Assembly: GCF_023715465.1 (NCBI RefSeq)
Contig: NZ_JAMBOE010000024.1
Coordinates: 1-62,695 of the forward strand
Direction: 5' to 3'
DNA from: Paenibacillus macerans
Lineage (GTDB): Bacteria; Bacillota; Bacilli; Paenibacillales; Paenibacillaceae
DNA: 62,695 nucleotides
Under the pieces are notes generated by a model. The model made no database searches, was not told the origin of the DNA, and worked only from the letters and a program-made list of their open reading frames with translations. Shown piece after piece: positions 8,260 to 16,856 of the stretch (positions are counted from its first letter, which is position 1; each line of letters opens with the position of its first letter). A program made the position numbers and the translations under genes.

Positions 8260-8709
8260 TTACGCTCCGACGTAAGCGGCCAGCTTCTGAACCAGTCCGG
8301 CCCAGCCTTGGTCCATCCGGCCGCGCACGAGCCCATGGGCTTCGCCGAATTCAGTCACTTGATCCGCACTCCAGCCGCCGTGAATCAGGGTGAATTCCGT
8401 CTGATCGCCCTGCTCCTTCAGTTCGAATGTCAGCGTCCAGTCCTTGCCCCAGTTAAACGACAAACGATGCGGCGGGTCCAGCAGCGTCACTTTGCATGGA
8501 GAGTTGCCAAAAGGGCCGGCGTTCAAATGAAATTCGCAGCCTTCGACCGGCTGAAAATCGTTGGGCATAAACCAGGCCGCGATCCCTTCCGAGGTGGCTA
8601 CCGCTTCCCATACCCGGGAGATCGGGGCGTTCAGCATAATCGTATGGCGAATATCCGGCAGCGCTCCGCTTTCGCCGGCTTGATGATTCGGGTTGTTGGT
8701 TTGATCCAT
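8260..8709 (-). CDS. SRPBCC/AHSA1-domain protein
   Basis: A 149-residue START-like protein (AHSA1 family), with the helix-grip pattern from RHTIMLNAPISRVWEAVATSEGIAAWFMP through the C-terminal helix WAGLVQKLAAYVG. Members bind hydrophobic ligands in a deep cavity; the ligand here is unknown. It is the first gene of a two-gene operon with the ArsR regulator. AAAGGAC lies before the ATG at 8709, and the inverted operator copies lie 32-82 bp upstream. The pair may work as a ligand-sensing or detoxifying unit, but that is inference. Confidence 0.9.
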   Translation of the reverse strand: MDQTNNPNHQAGESGALPDIRHTIMLNAPISRVWEAVATSEGIAAWFMPNDFQPVEGCEFHLNAGPFGNSPCKVTLLDPPHRLSFNWGKDWTLTFELKEQGDQTEFTLIHGGWSADQVTEFGEAHGLVRGRMDQGWAGLVQKLAAYVGA

Positions 8710-8740
8710 GATGTTCGTCCTTTCGTATTTTAATTTTATA

Positions 8741-8791
8741 ATGAAACCAAAAGGTTTCTTAATACTATTTTAAGCAACCTTTTGGTTTCAT
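8741..8791. promoter_or_regulatory. Doubled, inverted operator for the ArsR/SRPBCC operon
   Basis: ATGAAACCAAAAGGTT at 8741-8756 is repeated exactly as its reverse complement at 8776-8791. Each copy is itself a partial palindrome (GAAACC-AAAA-GGTTTC in the first). The copies lie 35 bp apart and flank the probable promoter. Two dimer sites for the ArsR product are the simplest reading. Confidence 0.75.
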
Positions 8792-8821
8792 GTCAACAAT
8801 TCAAAATCGCTAAAAGCTATT

Positions 8822-8940
8822 CTATTTTTAATTTGTCCATTTCTTCTAATGTCATAGCATTGCATTGTTTGAGGAAATCAAGAATAATCCGGCTCTCCTG
8901 TTCATTATAACGGGCTGCAATTTCCTGAGTTGCGAATCCA
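8822..8940 (-). pseudogene. 3' remnant of a MarR-type regulator gene
   Basis: The minus strand encodes an uninterrupted tail of about 39 codons ending in a TAG stop at 8822-8824. It reads TQEIAARYNEQESRIILDF followed by LKQCNAMTLEEMDKLKIE, the helical C-terminus seen in MarR-family regulators. A TGA lies a few codons upstream (around 8950) and no winged helix precedes it. It is a fragment, and the family assignment rests on a short stretch. Confidence 0.5.
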
Positions 8941-8957
8941 AATTGGAATCAAACTTT

Positions 8958-9164
8958 ACATCCGATCTTCAGCCTCGTTATATTACGCCTGATGTCGCCG
9001 TTGTCCACGGGATCGGGGAAGTAAAGCTGGCTGACCCCGCACTGGATCCTAACGACAGAGGGTCCATCAATACGAATGTTATCGTTAGACAGGGTGATAA
9101 ATGGCTAATTGCCGCCTTCCATAATTGCCGCATCCAGGAGATGCCCCTAGGGCTGCGTTCATGA
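8958..9164 (+). pseudogene. 3' remnant of an SgcJ/EcaC-type (NTF2-like) gene
   Basis: About 68 codons on the plus strand, from around 8958 to the stop at 9162-9164, match the C-terminal half of the small SgcJ/EcaC family of NTF2-like proteins (TPDVAVVHGIGEVKL, then RGSINTNVIVRQGDKWLIAA and FHNCRI). The N-terminal half is missing and there is no ribosome binding site or start context. Lying next to the MarR remnant, it marks a decayed two-gene locus. Confidence 0.6.
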
Positions 9165-9180
9165 TAAAGTAAATAACAAA

Positions 9181-9209
9181 CAGCCTGTTGAGGGTTTCTC
9201 AACAGGCTG
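9181..9209. repeat. Perfect 12-bp hairpin after the SgcJ remnant
   Basis: CAGCCTGTTGAG (9181-9192) and CTCAACAGGCTG (9198-9209) flank a 5-nt loop. It lies just after the stop codon of the remnant and is probably its old terminator, although no T-run follows. Confidence 0.5.
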
Positions 9210-9289
9210 AACGCCTGACGGAGTCCTTTAGTGGCTCTGACTTCTACTTTGGAGCGATTAGAGGCTCTTTCTAAACTTTCGACGCTGCT

Positions 9290-9474
9290 CTAACGGACAC
9301 CAGTGACCTTATCCGCCCATTTCCCGGGTATTTCCCAGCCTAACGGACACAGGCGGCCCTATTTCGCTCTAAACTAGTTCATCCAGGCCGATTTGAGGCA
9401 AATAAGGTCTTCTGTGTCCGCTACATTTTGCAAACCTCCATTTTTTCGAAAATAACGGCTCTGGTGTCCCTTAG
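9290..9474. repeat. Four-unit dyad repeat, class B, copy 1
   Basis: Two direct units starting CTAACGGACAC (9290 and 9340) are followed by two inverted units (9400-9423 and 9450-9474, ending TGTGTCCGCTA and GGTGTCCCTTAG). Spacing is 50, 60 and 50 bp. A further 80 bp to the left, from CGCCTGACGG at about 9211, is shared with the copy near 59173. Confidence 0.85.
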
Positions 9475-9497
9475 CCTTACACACATATTCCTTAGAT

Positions 9498-11597
9498 CTA
9501 TCGTTTCGGATGAATTTCAAACAGACGTGCGGATTTCACATTCGGCAATGTCACCTGCAGTTCACCCTGCTCAGCGTCCCAGTTCCATGAGCAGTCGAAC
9601 CCATGCGGGTAAGCGCAGCGGATATCAAGCTGCTCCCCCCGCAGCGCCGGGAGCGGCAGCGTCCGATCAGGCGAAGCGCCGGCAATCCGCCACACGGCCA
9701 AATAAACCGAGTCGCCGCGGCGTAGCCCCAGGCTGATCCAATCATCCTGCTGCTTCGGCAGACCGAGCGGCCAGAACGGCAGCGCCTGCGGAATATCCTT
9801 GCGGATCGTCTTGTAGTAATCCAACGCTTCCTTCACGAGCTCCCGCCGGCGCGGACTGAGTTCGGCCAGATGCCCACTTTGGTGCACCCGCAGCAGCAGC
9901 GCGTTCACCATGTTGAACACGACCTCTTCATCGTCGCCCTCCCGCAGCGGGTAAGACCAGATCGCCGACTGCTCCGGCGTTAATGCCGAAGGCGAAGCGG
10001 CGGCAATGGCCGCGTAGTTCACGTAGTTTTCCTGGTCGCTTGTCGACTGAATGCTGTGGCGGCTGAGCATCGCGTAATCCATGCGCATCCCGCCGCTCGA
10101 GCAGTTCTCGATCACAAGCTCCGGGTAGCGGGCAAAAATACCGTCCAGCCATGCCAGATAAGCGCGGTTGTGCTGGAGCAGGCCGTCGCCGAAGCTGTCG
10201 GCATCCGTTTCCGTACCGATCCCGGCGTTGATGTTGTAGTCCATTTTGATGTAACCGACGCCGTAATCCTCCACCAGGCGGCGGATCACCTCGTTCGCAT
10301 GGGCGACCACCTGCGGATTCCGGTAATCGAGCTGGTAGCGGCTGCGGTCCTTGACTCTCCGGCCGTGGCGCATGAAAAACCAGCTGTCATCGATGTCGGC
10401 AAGCTTCGGACTGTTGATGCCCATCACCTCCAGCTCAAGCCACAGTCCCGGAACCATCCCTTTGCCGCGAATGTAATCGAGCACGTATTTGATGCCCTCC
10501 GGGAAGCGTTCCGGCGACGGCATCCATTCGCCCACGCCGTCCCACCATTCGCCTGCCGCGTACCAGCCGGCATCGATGCAGAAATATTCGCAGCCGGCTG
10601 CGGCCGCGGCGTCGATCAGCGGCAACAGCTTGGCGGCCGTCGGCGAACCCCAGAGACAGTTCATGTAATCGTTAAAAATAATCCGCAAATCGCGGTTGTC
10701 CGCGTTCGGGCGGCGAATCCGGCGGCGGTACGCGGTCAACTGCCCAATCGCCTCTTCGAAACCGCCAATCACGGCGCCCACCGCGACGGGCACGCTGACG
10801 AACTCCTCGCCCGGCGCGAGCGAAACCCACCAATGATTATCGTGCTCTGTCGGCCCGCTAATGAGCAGCGTCAGGTAATCGCTTTGATCAATGATTTCCC
10901 AATGCCAGGAGCCGTTATGCTCGATCTGCCAAAACAAGCTGCTTCCGGCTTCCCGGTTCTCCAGCACAGCCATCGGAATATGCTCTGCGGCCGACCACGA
11001 GCCGGTATTGCTGCAGGAAATCCGTTTGGAGCTGCGGTCGGTCAAATGCGACATGCCCAGCTCCGGCAGGCTGTACGTCCGCCACTGCAGTTCGCTTTGC
11101 CAGCCGGTATGCGGGATGGACAGCGCCATTTTTTCATCGCGGTCAAGCGTGCCTTCCTTATCGAGGCCGGTTAAGGCGAAGGAGGAAACATATTCTACAC
11201 CCAACTCCTCCGATCCCTCGTTGCTCAGCGTCACCCAGGCCCGGACCGTCTGGACGCCGTCGTAAAATTGAACATGCTGCACCGCCCGCAGCGATGTTTC
11301 CGGATCGCGCAGCGTGATCTCCAGCTTGCGGCCAGCCTCGTTACGTGTATCGGCATGCGCCTCGTACCGCAATCGCAGCCCCGGGAACGTCGCCCGGTGC
11401 GTCCGCCCATGATATTCCGCGCGGTCCTCACCCGTGAGCTGCAGCTCCATCAGCCGAAAGCCCGGCTTTTGCCCGCTGGAAATCTCGCCTTCCCGCAGCT
11501 CACCCGCTCCGAAATGCAGCAGCCGTACATCTTGCTCCGGCGTGACCTCCAGCACCAGGTGAAGACCGTTTTCCTGAATATGAATAAGTTGGAACAT
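9498..11597 (-). CDS. GH36 alpha-galactosidase
   Basis: A 699-residue cytoplasmic enzyme expected to remove terminal alpha-galactose from raffinose-type oligosaccharides or galactomannan fragments. The N-terminal beta-sandwich (to about 290) leads into a TIM barrel with the family signatures YIKMDYN (nucleophile Asp453), ENCSSGGMRMD, and STSDQENY (acid/base Asp521). There is no signal peptide. AAGGAGGT precedes the ATG at 11597. It lies after the binding-protein gene but behind an intrinsic terminator, so it may receive only part of that transcript. The adjacent transporter and YesMN system probably import and sense its substrate. GH36 also contains related specificities, so the alpha-galactosidase call is firm but the natural substrate is not. 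Confidence 0.93.
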   Translation of the reverse strand: MFQLIHIQENGLHLVLEVTPEQDVRLLHFGAGELREGEISSGQKPGFRLMELQLTGEDRAEYHGRTHRATFPGLRLRYEAHADTRNEAGRKLEITLRDPETSLRAVQHVQFYDGVQTVRAWVTLSNEGSEELGVEYVSSFALTGLDKEGTLDRDEKMALSIPHTGWQSELQWRTYSLPELGMSHLTDRSSKRISCSNTGSWSAAEHIPMAVLENREAGSSLFWQIEHNGSWHWEIIDQSDYLTLLISGPTEHDNHWWVSLAPGEEFVSVPVAVGAVIGGFEEAIGQLTAYRRRIRRPNADNRDLRIIFNDYMNCLWGSPTAAKLLPLIDAAAAAGCEYFCIDAGWYAAGEWWDGVGEWMPSPERFPEGIKYVLDYIRGKGMVPGLWLELEVMGINSPKLADIDDSWFFMRHGRRVKDRSRYQLDYRNPQVVAHANEVIRRLVEDYGVGYIKMDYNINAGIGTETDADSFGDGLLQHNRAYLAWLDGIFARYPELVIENCSSGGMRMDYAMLSRHSIQSTSDQENYVNYAAIAAASPSALTPEQSAIWSYPLREGDDEEVVFNMVNALLLRVHQSGHLAELSPRRRELVKEALDYYKTIRKDIPQALPFWPLGLPKQQDDWISLGLRRGDSVYLAVWRIAGASPDRTLPLPALRGEQLDIRCAYPHGFDCSWNWDAEQGELQVTLPNVKSARLFEIHPKR

Positions 11598-11682
11598 GAG
11601 AATAAGTACCTCCTTATATTAAAAATCGATGATTGCGAATTACCGTTTCTTATAGACCCTCCGGCGCGGGGCGTTCGCCCCC

Positions 11683-11722
11683 AAAAAAAACTTAACTCAG
11701 CACCACCCGGTGCTGAGTTAAG
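11683..11722 (-). terminator. Intrinsic terminator between binding protein and GH36 genes
   Basis: On the minus strand, CTTAACTCAGCACC and its complement form a stem of about 14 bp with a short loop, followed by eight T. It lies about 30 bp after the binding-protein stop and about 90 bp before the GH36 start. It should lower GH36 expression relative to the binding protein. Confidence 0.85.
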
Positions 11723-11749
11723 AAGGATGGGATCACCGATTTTACCGGT

Positions 11750-13072
11750 TTATTGAGCGGAGCCCAATTGCACCCACGCTTGTTCGATTTCGGTCACAGC
11801 TTGATCTTTTGTCTTGCTGCCGCCGATGTAAGCTTGCATGATTTCACCGAATTTTTGATGGAACGTATCCAGCGAGTAGTTGATCGCCAGGTCGCCCGAA
11901 GGCTCGGATTTCAAAATTTCGTTCATTTGCTTCGGCATATCCAGATCCGGAAGCGGAGCGTCCTTGATTGGCGGAATTACCTTCGCTACCGTGGAGAACC
12001 AGCTCTTGCCGTAATCCGAAGTGTACAGCCAGTTGAAGAATTCGATCGTTTCGTTGACGACGGCGGAATCTTTGTTGATCCGCAGCGCCTGGTCGGCACC
12101 GGTGATGATCGTGGCTTGTTCCGGCTTGTCGCTGACCGGATACCCGGCAATGCCGATCTTAATGTCCGGGGTGATTTTCTTAATCGCTTCTTCGTCCCAT
12201 GCGCCTTTACCTACCATGATCGCCGCTTTGCCGGTGGCGAAGTCGCTGATTTGCGCGTTGCTGTCGCGTTCCAGCGGTTTATCGGTGCCATGTTTAACCG
12301 TTTTGTCGATGAAGTCAAAGAAGTTGTTGTAAAGCACCGGATAATCCTTGATTTTGGCGTCGCCGGCGATAAAGCTGTTCACCAGGTCCTTCGACGTTAC
12401 GCCCTTGTCTTGAGCCGCCGCGTTGACGAAATGCTGGAACACGTGTTTCCATACCCACCACTCTTTATACGCGTTGGCAAACGGCTTGATGCCTTTCGCT
12501 TCCAGCTTCGCAATAGCGTCGTCCAGCTCGGCCGTCGTTTTTGGGAAGGTCGTGATGCCAGCTTGTTCAAACAGATCTTTGTTATAGATCAGCGAGAACA
12601 GGTTGCCTTTAACCGGAAGGCCCAGCACTTTCCCGTCGGAAGAGGTCATGTTGGCGCGAACGGCGTCCGTCATCGCTGCCGCCAGCGGCTGATCCGTCAA
12701 ATCGGCGCTGTATTCGGCAAACGTGTCGATGTCTCCGCCGGCCGTCGTTTGGAATACGTCCGGCGTGCTGCCTGCGGCGATTCTCGATTTCAACACTGTA
12801 TTATAGTCGGACTGCATGATTTCCAGGTTGATCGTCACGTTTGGCTTCACTTTTTTGTATTCAGCGATATAGGCGTTAAAAGCGTCGGTATATTCCGGAG
12901 AAGCCGTAAACATGTTGATCGTGACCGGTTTGGAATCATCCGTTGCACCGCCGTTTCCTGCACCTGCGCCATTCGCATTGCCCGCGGCATTGCCGCCACC
13001 CCCGCCGCAAGCGGACAGCAGACCCATGAGCAGCACAAGGCTGAACGACAGGCCCAAGATTTTCTTCTTCAT
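11750..13072 (-). CDS. Sugar ABC transporter solute-binding lipoprotein
   Basis: A 440-residue extracellular binding protein anchored by a lipidated cysteine (signal peptide 1-20, lipobox LLSAC). The mature part has the two-lobed fold of CUT1-type family 1 binding proteins. It should capture an oligosaccharide, probably an alpha-galactoside given the GH36 gene next door. The ATG at 13072 was chosen because a GGGGG ribosome binding site precedes it and the lipoprotein signal starts there; the longer in-frame start adds an implausible leader. Its partner permeases are not downstream but lie divergently at 16857-18574, across the YesN/YesM genes. A cre-like site lies 39 bp upstream. The ATPase must be supplied from elsewhere (an MsmX-like shared subunit is typical). 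Confidence 0.92.
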   Translation of the reverse strand: MKKKILGLSFSLVLLMGLLSACGGGGGNAAGNANGAGAGNGGATDDSKPVTINMFTASPEYTDAFNAYIAEYKKVKPNVTINLEIMQSDYNTVLKSRIAAGSTPDVFQTTAGGDIDTFAEYSADLTDQPLAAAMTDAVRANMTSSDGKVLGLPVKGNLFSLIYNKDLFEQAGITTFPKTTAELDDAIAKLEAKGIKPFANAYKEWWVWKHVFQHFVNAAAQDKGVTSKDLVNSFIAGDAKIKDYPVLYNNFFDFIDKTVKHGTDKPLERDSNAQISDFATGKAAIMVGKGAWDEEAIKKITPDIKIGIAGYPVSDKPEQATIITGADQALRINKDSAVVNETIEFFNWLYTSDYGKSWFSTVAKVIPPIKDAPLPDLDMPKQMNEILKSEPSGDLAINYSLDTFHQKFGEIMQAYIGGSKTKDQAVTEIEQAWVQLGSAQ

Positions 13073-13110
13073 TCGTAACGCCCCCACTTTCTTATCGTTG
13101 TAAATGGTTA

Positions 13111-13126
13111 ATGAAAGCACTTGCAC
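13111..13126. promoter_or_regulatory. Cre-like site upstream of the binding protein
   Basis: ATGAAAGCACTTGCAC matches 14 of 16 positions of the CcpA consensus WTGNAANCGNWNNCAW. It lies between the regulator gene and the binding-protein gene, where a promoter is expected. Confidence 0.5.
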
Positions 13127-13220
13127 ACTTTCTATGCTCCTTATTCTAAAGAAAAGGTACAGCGATAAAAATGTAGATAAGTGGTGATTTAAGGGTAAAA
13201 AAGTGGAGTGATCGTCCCGT

Positions 13221-14870
13221 TCACTTTTTGACCCCTTCCTCTTCCTTCGAACGGTATTCCGACGGCGATAACCCGTAGTAATTGCGGAACGCTTTGCTGA
13301 AATAGTTTTTGTCCTTATAGCCGAGCATTTCGGAAATCTCCTGGATTTTCAGGGATGGATCGTCGAGCAGTTCCTTGGCCTTGTCCATGCGGACCTTCTG
13401 CACATATTCGTGGATGCCGTACCCGTACTGCTGTTTGAACAGCTTCATTAAATACTCGCGGCTCAGGAAATATTTTTCGGTAAACATGGAAATTTTAATG
13501 TCTTCAAAATAATGATTGTCGATATACTCCTTAATGTCATCGACTTGAAACGGGCGGTTGGCCGCGAGCGAGCGGCGGATTTGCTCATGATAGTACTCCG
13601 TCAGCCGCAGAAGTACTTCTTCGTATTCGTCAAAGCTGGCAAAATCGGTCCGCAGCCCCAGCGCGCGCAGTGCCCTTTCATCGCCGGAACGCGGCAGTGC
13701 GCCCCCCGGCACGCCAAGATCTAGGGCCATGTCGCTTAAAAGAACGACGATCTCGCGCAGCGTCCGGTCGGCCGCTCCGATGCTGAACGCGTCTGCGTCT
13801 TTAATTTTCTTGGAAAATTCCCCCATCACCGATTTGGCCTGATGGAGGTTGCCGGCTTCCAGCGCCCCGCGAAGAAGCGGCAGCCGGCTGGTGAAGGAGT
13901 AGATATCCTTCGCGGCAGCCTTGCCCTTGTCGCCGATCACGGCCGTCCCTTTCAACTTTAACAGGTCGATGGCCAGAATCGAAGCGACCGCCGCCTCATA
14001 GGAATCGGCAAGCTCCATGATGTTTGGGCTCGAAGGCCCGATCCCTCCCGCCGACAACACGCCAAACAACTCGCTTAGGGTATTGATGATCTTGCGCATC
14101 ATCTTTTCCGCGCGAAAAGCGACTTCTTCCGGGTAACCGCCGCCAGCGGTATACACCGCAATAATCTCGCGCTCCTGCTTCGGATTGGCAAAACTGAAGC
14201 AGAGCAAGTCGCCCCCGGCCACGTCGCTCACCACATTGGCTACGGCAAAATAAAGCAGCTCGGCATCACTGTTGAAGCGGCTGTCCCGGACGGCTTCCAT
14301 ATTCATGATCCGCAGCACCAGCGCGCCGAAACGATTCAGGGGATCGTCCGCCCCGATCAGCGGCAGGAACGCCCGGTTGCTATGTTGTTTGAAGCTACGT
14401 TCGATGACCGATAAGTAAATTTTCTCCTTTAGCTTCGGCAGTGACATATTAAACGCAATGTTGCGGGTAATCGCTTCGGTTTGCAGTTGCCGCTTGGCAT
14501 TTAGCAAATCGATGCCTTTGCGGAGCGCCTGATTTAGATCATGCCGGTTAATCGGCTTGAGCAAATAGTCCAACACCCTGGAGTGAATCGCCTGACGGGT
14601 GAACTCAAAATCGTTATAGCCGCTGATCACGATCGTCAGCAACTCCGGGTAATCACGCTCCACGATTTTTAAAAACTCGACGCCGTTCAGCTCCGGCATT
14701 TTCATATCGACCATCACCAGGTCGGGCTTGTGCCGTTCCAGCATGGCCAGCCCGGTTTTACCGTCTGTCGCTTCCAGCACTTCGTCAACTTCAAGGCCTT
14801 CCCAATCCCCTAAAATCCGGATCGCCTCACGGAGCGGTTCTTCATCGTCGATTATCAATACTTTATACAT
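13221..14870 (-). CDS. YesN-type response regulator with AraC DNA-binding domain
   Basis: A 549-residue regulator: receiver domain at 1-120 with phospho-acceptor Asp in LVMVDMKMPE (about residue 55), a long central region, and a C-terminal AraC double helix-turn-helix (about 440-545, including KIQEISEMLGYKDKNYFSKAFR). It should be phosphorylated by the adjacent sensor kinase, whose gene overlaps it by 8 bp, and then activate the sugar transport genes on both sides. The ATG at 14870 lies within the end of the kinase gene, indicating translational coupling. Confidence 0.93.
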   Translation of the reverse strand: MYKVLIIDDEEPLREAIRILGDWEGLEVDEVLEATDGKTGLAMLERHKPDLVMVDMKMPELNGVEFLKIVERDYPELLTIVISGYNDFEFTRQAIHSRVLDYLLKPINRHDLNQALRKGIDLLNAKRQLQTEAITRNIAFNMSLPKLKEKIYLSVIERSFKQHSNRAFLPLIGADDPLNRFGALVLRIMNMEAVRDSRFNSDAELLYFAVANVVSDVAGGDLLCFSFANPKQEREIIAVYTAGGGYPEEVAFRAEKMMRKIINTLSELFGVLSAGGIGPSSPNIMELADSYEAAVASILAIDLLKLKGTAVIGDKGKAAAKDIYSFTSRLPLLRGALEAGNLHQAKSVMGEFSKKIKDADAFSIGAADRTLREIVVLLSDMALDLGVPGGALPRSGDERALRALGLRTDFASFDEYEEVLLRLTEYYHEQIRRSLAANRPFQVDDIKEYIDNHYFEDIKISMFTEKYFLSREYLMKLFKQQYGYGIHEYVQKVRMDKAKELLDDPSLKIQEISEMLGYKDKNYFSKAFRNYYGLSPSEYRSKEEEGVKK

Positions 14871-16692
14871 GGCTGCTGCCTCCCCGCGGTATCATCATTC
14901 GCATTTCCGCGCCGCTGTCTCCGCTGCGGACCAACAGGTCGGCGTCTTCGCCATAAAGCAGCCTGAGGCGCGTATACAGGTTTTTGAGCCCGATGTTTTC
15001 GCCCTCGTGGTCCTCCCATTCGGCGTGAAACGATTTCAGGATCTCCTCCAGCCTTTCCTGGGAAATCCCCGGCCCGTTATCCTGCACGGAAATAACCGCA
15101 TGCGTATCGGCCAGCTCCGCGCGAATCACGATGGTGATGGCGCTCGACACCTTTTCCAATGCATGCTTGATTGAATTCTCCACCAGGGATTGGATGGACA
15201 GCTTGGGAATTTGCAGTTCCATCAACGATTCGTCCCATTCGATCGTTACCTGAAGGCGGCTGCCGAATCTAGCTTTTTGCAGGGCCAGATAACGATCGAT
15301 ATGTTTGAGTTCTTCCCTAGCGTTTACGATATCTTTCCCGCTTATGCAGTATCTGAGCGTCAAGGCCAAGGCATCCACCATATCGGCAACCTCGTCGTCC
15401 CCGCTTTTCAGCGCTTTGGTCGAAATCGCCTGGAGCGCATTGTACAGAAAATGCGGATTGATCTCCGCCTCGAGCGCTTTCAAAATCGCATTTTTCTCCA
15501 CCAGCTTCATCTTATACCGTTCATTGATCAAATCGTTGGTCCGCCGCACCATCCGGTTGAAATGCCTGGACAAATAGGCGATCTCATCCCTGCCCTTGAC
15601 CGGGATTTCCGCGTCGAACGTGCCTTCGCTGAAACGCCTCATCTCATAGGACAAGTCCTTTAGCGGTTTGGTGATCGCACTCGAAAGGAGGGTGACCAGG
15701 ATAACCGAAATCAGCAAAAAAATGCCCCCGATAAGATAACTCAAATCCCTCGTCGTCGTCGCCGCGGCGTAAATGTTGCGGTAAGGGATCGGCTTCACCA
15801 GTTTCCAGCCTTCGTCCGGGAGCACGTTGTATACAATAAGATACTTGGTGCCGTCCTCGCTGGTCCAGGTCAACGGCTGCGTGCTGCCGTCCTTGCCGAT
15901 TTGGCTGAGCCAGGGAGCGTGCTCCACCTGCTTAAGAAATTCCGGATCGTCGACATGAAACGGCACGTTGTCGGCATCAAGGTACAGCAGATGCTCCCCT
16001 TCTTCAAACGGGATATCCTGCAAAATTTCGTTCTTGCCGGTCGGTTTTATATAGAAGGAGATGACTGCTTTCGGATCGCGGGAGACGAGCGAGCGCAACA
16101 CGCGGTGATACCCCATAAAGCCGGGCTCCGCGTTCATGGCGTACCCCGATTTGGCCCCGGGAACGATAAACGATTGGAACGACCGGTTGTGCGGGCTCTC
16201 CATCGCCTGCTTGTACCACGGCTGGTCGGGAATGCCCTCCTGGTAGCTGACGCGGACCGTGATGTTATAGGCTTCGCGGGTGATCGAATAATATTTTTTC
16301 TGATCAATGAGGTAGAGATAAATGCTCTCCAGATCGTCCCGCGAGTAAAACAGGCTCCGCAAATAATTTTCCAGATACATTTTGGACGAATAATCGTTTT
16401 CCTCCAGCATGATCGCCCGGATGATCTCGTCATAGCGGATTTGCGGCAGGGACAACTGCTCGATGCCGGACAAATAATCCTCGAGGTTCTGGTTCACCAG
16501 CTTCAAATTGTTGGTCGTGCTGGCGATGCTGTGGTCGACCGATTCTTTTTCGAGCATTTGATAGGAGATGACGGTCAGCGAGCCTACCACAAGAATAATA
16601 ATCGTCGTAAACAGCAAAATAAGCTTATTGACCAATCGGCGCGAAACCCGGTCTTTAAGCGACAATGCCAAATGTTTCAGTTGGCTGAACAT
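14863..16692 (-). CDS. YesM-type sensor histidine kinase
   Basis: A 609-residue membrane kinase with an N-terminal transmembrane helix (about 25-45), a large extracellular sensor, a second helix near 300-325, a HAMP segment, and a His-kinase domain with the phosphorylated His in EINPHFLYNALQAI. The ATPase domain carries ENSIKHAL and DNGPGIS. It probably senses an extracellular oligosaccharide, directly or through the binding protein. The ATG at 16692 is preferred over one nine codons upstream because AAGAGG lies just before it. It is divergent from the permease genes. Confidence 0.93.
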   Translation of the reverse strand: MFSQLKHLALSLKDRVSRRLVNKLILLFTTIIILVVGSLTVISYQMLEKESVDHSIASTTNNLKLVNQNLEDYLSGIEQLSLPQIRYDEIIRAIMLEENDYSSKMYLENYLRSLFYSRDDLESIYLYLIDQKKYYSITREAYNITVRVSYQEGIPDQPWYKQAMESPHNRSFQSFIVPGAKSGYAMNAEPGFMGYHRVLRSLVSRDPKAVISFYIKPTGKNEILQDIPFEEGEHLLYLDADNVPFHVDDPEFLKQVEHAPWLSQIGKDGSTQPLTWTSEDGTKYLIVYNVLPDEGWKLVKPIPYRNIYAAATTTRDLSYLIGGIFLLISVILVTLLSSAITKPLKDLSYEMRRFSEGTFDAEIPVKGRDEIAYLSRHFNRMVRRTNDLINERYKMKLVEKNAILKALEAEINPHFLYNALQAISTKALKSGDDEVADMVDALALTLRYCISGKDIVNAREELKHIDRYLALQKARFGSRLQVTIEWDESLMELQIPKLSIQSLVENSIKHALEKVSSAITIVIRAELADTHAVISVQDNGPGISQERLEEILKSFHAEWEDHEGENIGLKNLYTRLRLLYGEDADLLVRSGDSGAEMRMMIPRGGSSHV

Positions 16693-16856
16693 GGTGGCCT
16701 CTTTTCTATGACTATTCATGACCCGTACTTAACGCCAGTTCACGTTTTTACCCTTAACTGTTTTCTTAAATCCATTTTGGCGTGAAAACGGTTGATTTAT
16801 AATCATTATAGCCGAATCACCTTATATAAACTATTGTTGCGAAAAAGAGGTGCTTT

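Noticed and set aside
10056..11174. 372-codon frame opposite the GH36 gene
   Set aside because: Antisense shadow caused by codon bias; the GH36 frame has all catalytic motifs.
11753..13078. 441-codon plus-strand frame opposite the binding-protein gene
   Set aside because: Exact antisense of a lipoprotein with a clear signal peptide; no supporting start signals.
16785..16800. Cre-like TGAAAACGGTTGATT before the first permease gene
   Set aside because: Matches only the left half of the CcpA consensus; three positions including the conserved CA fail.
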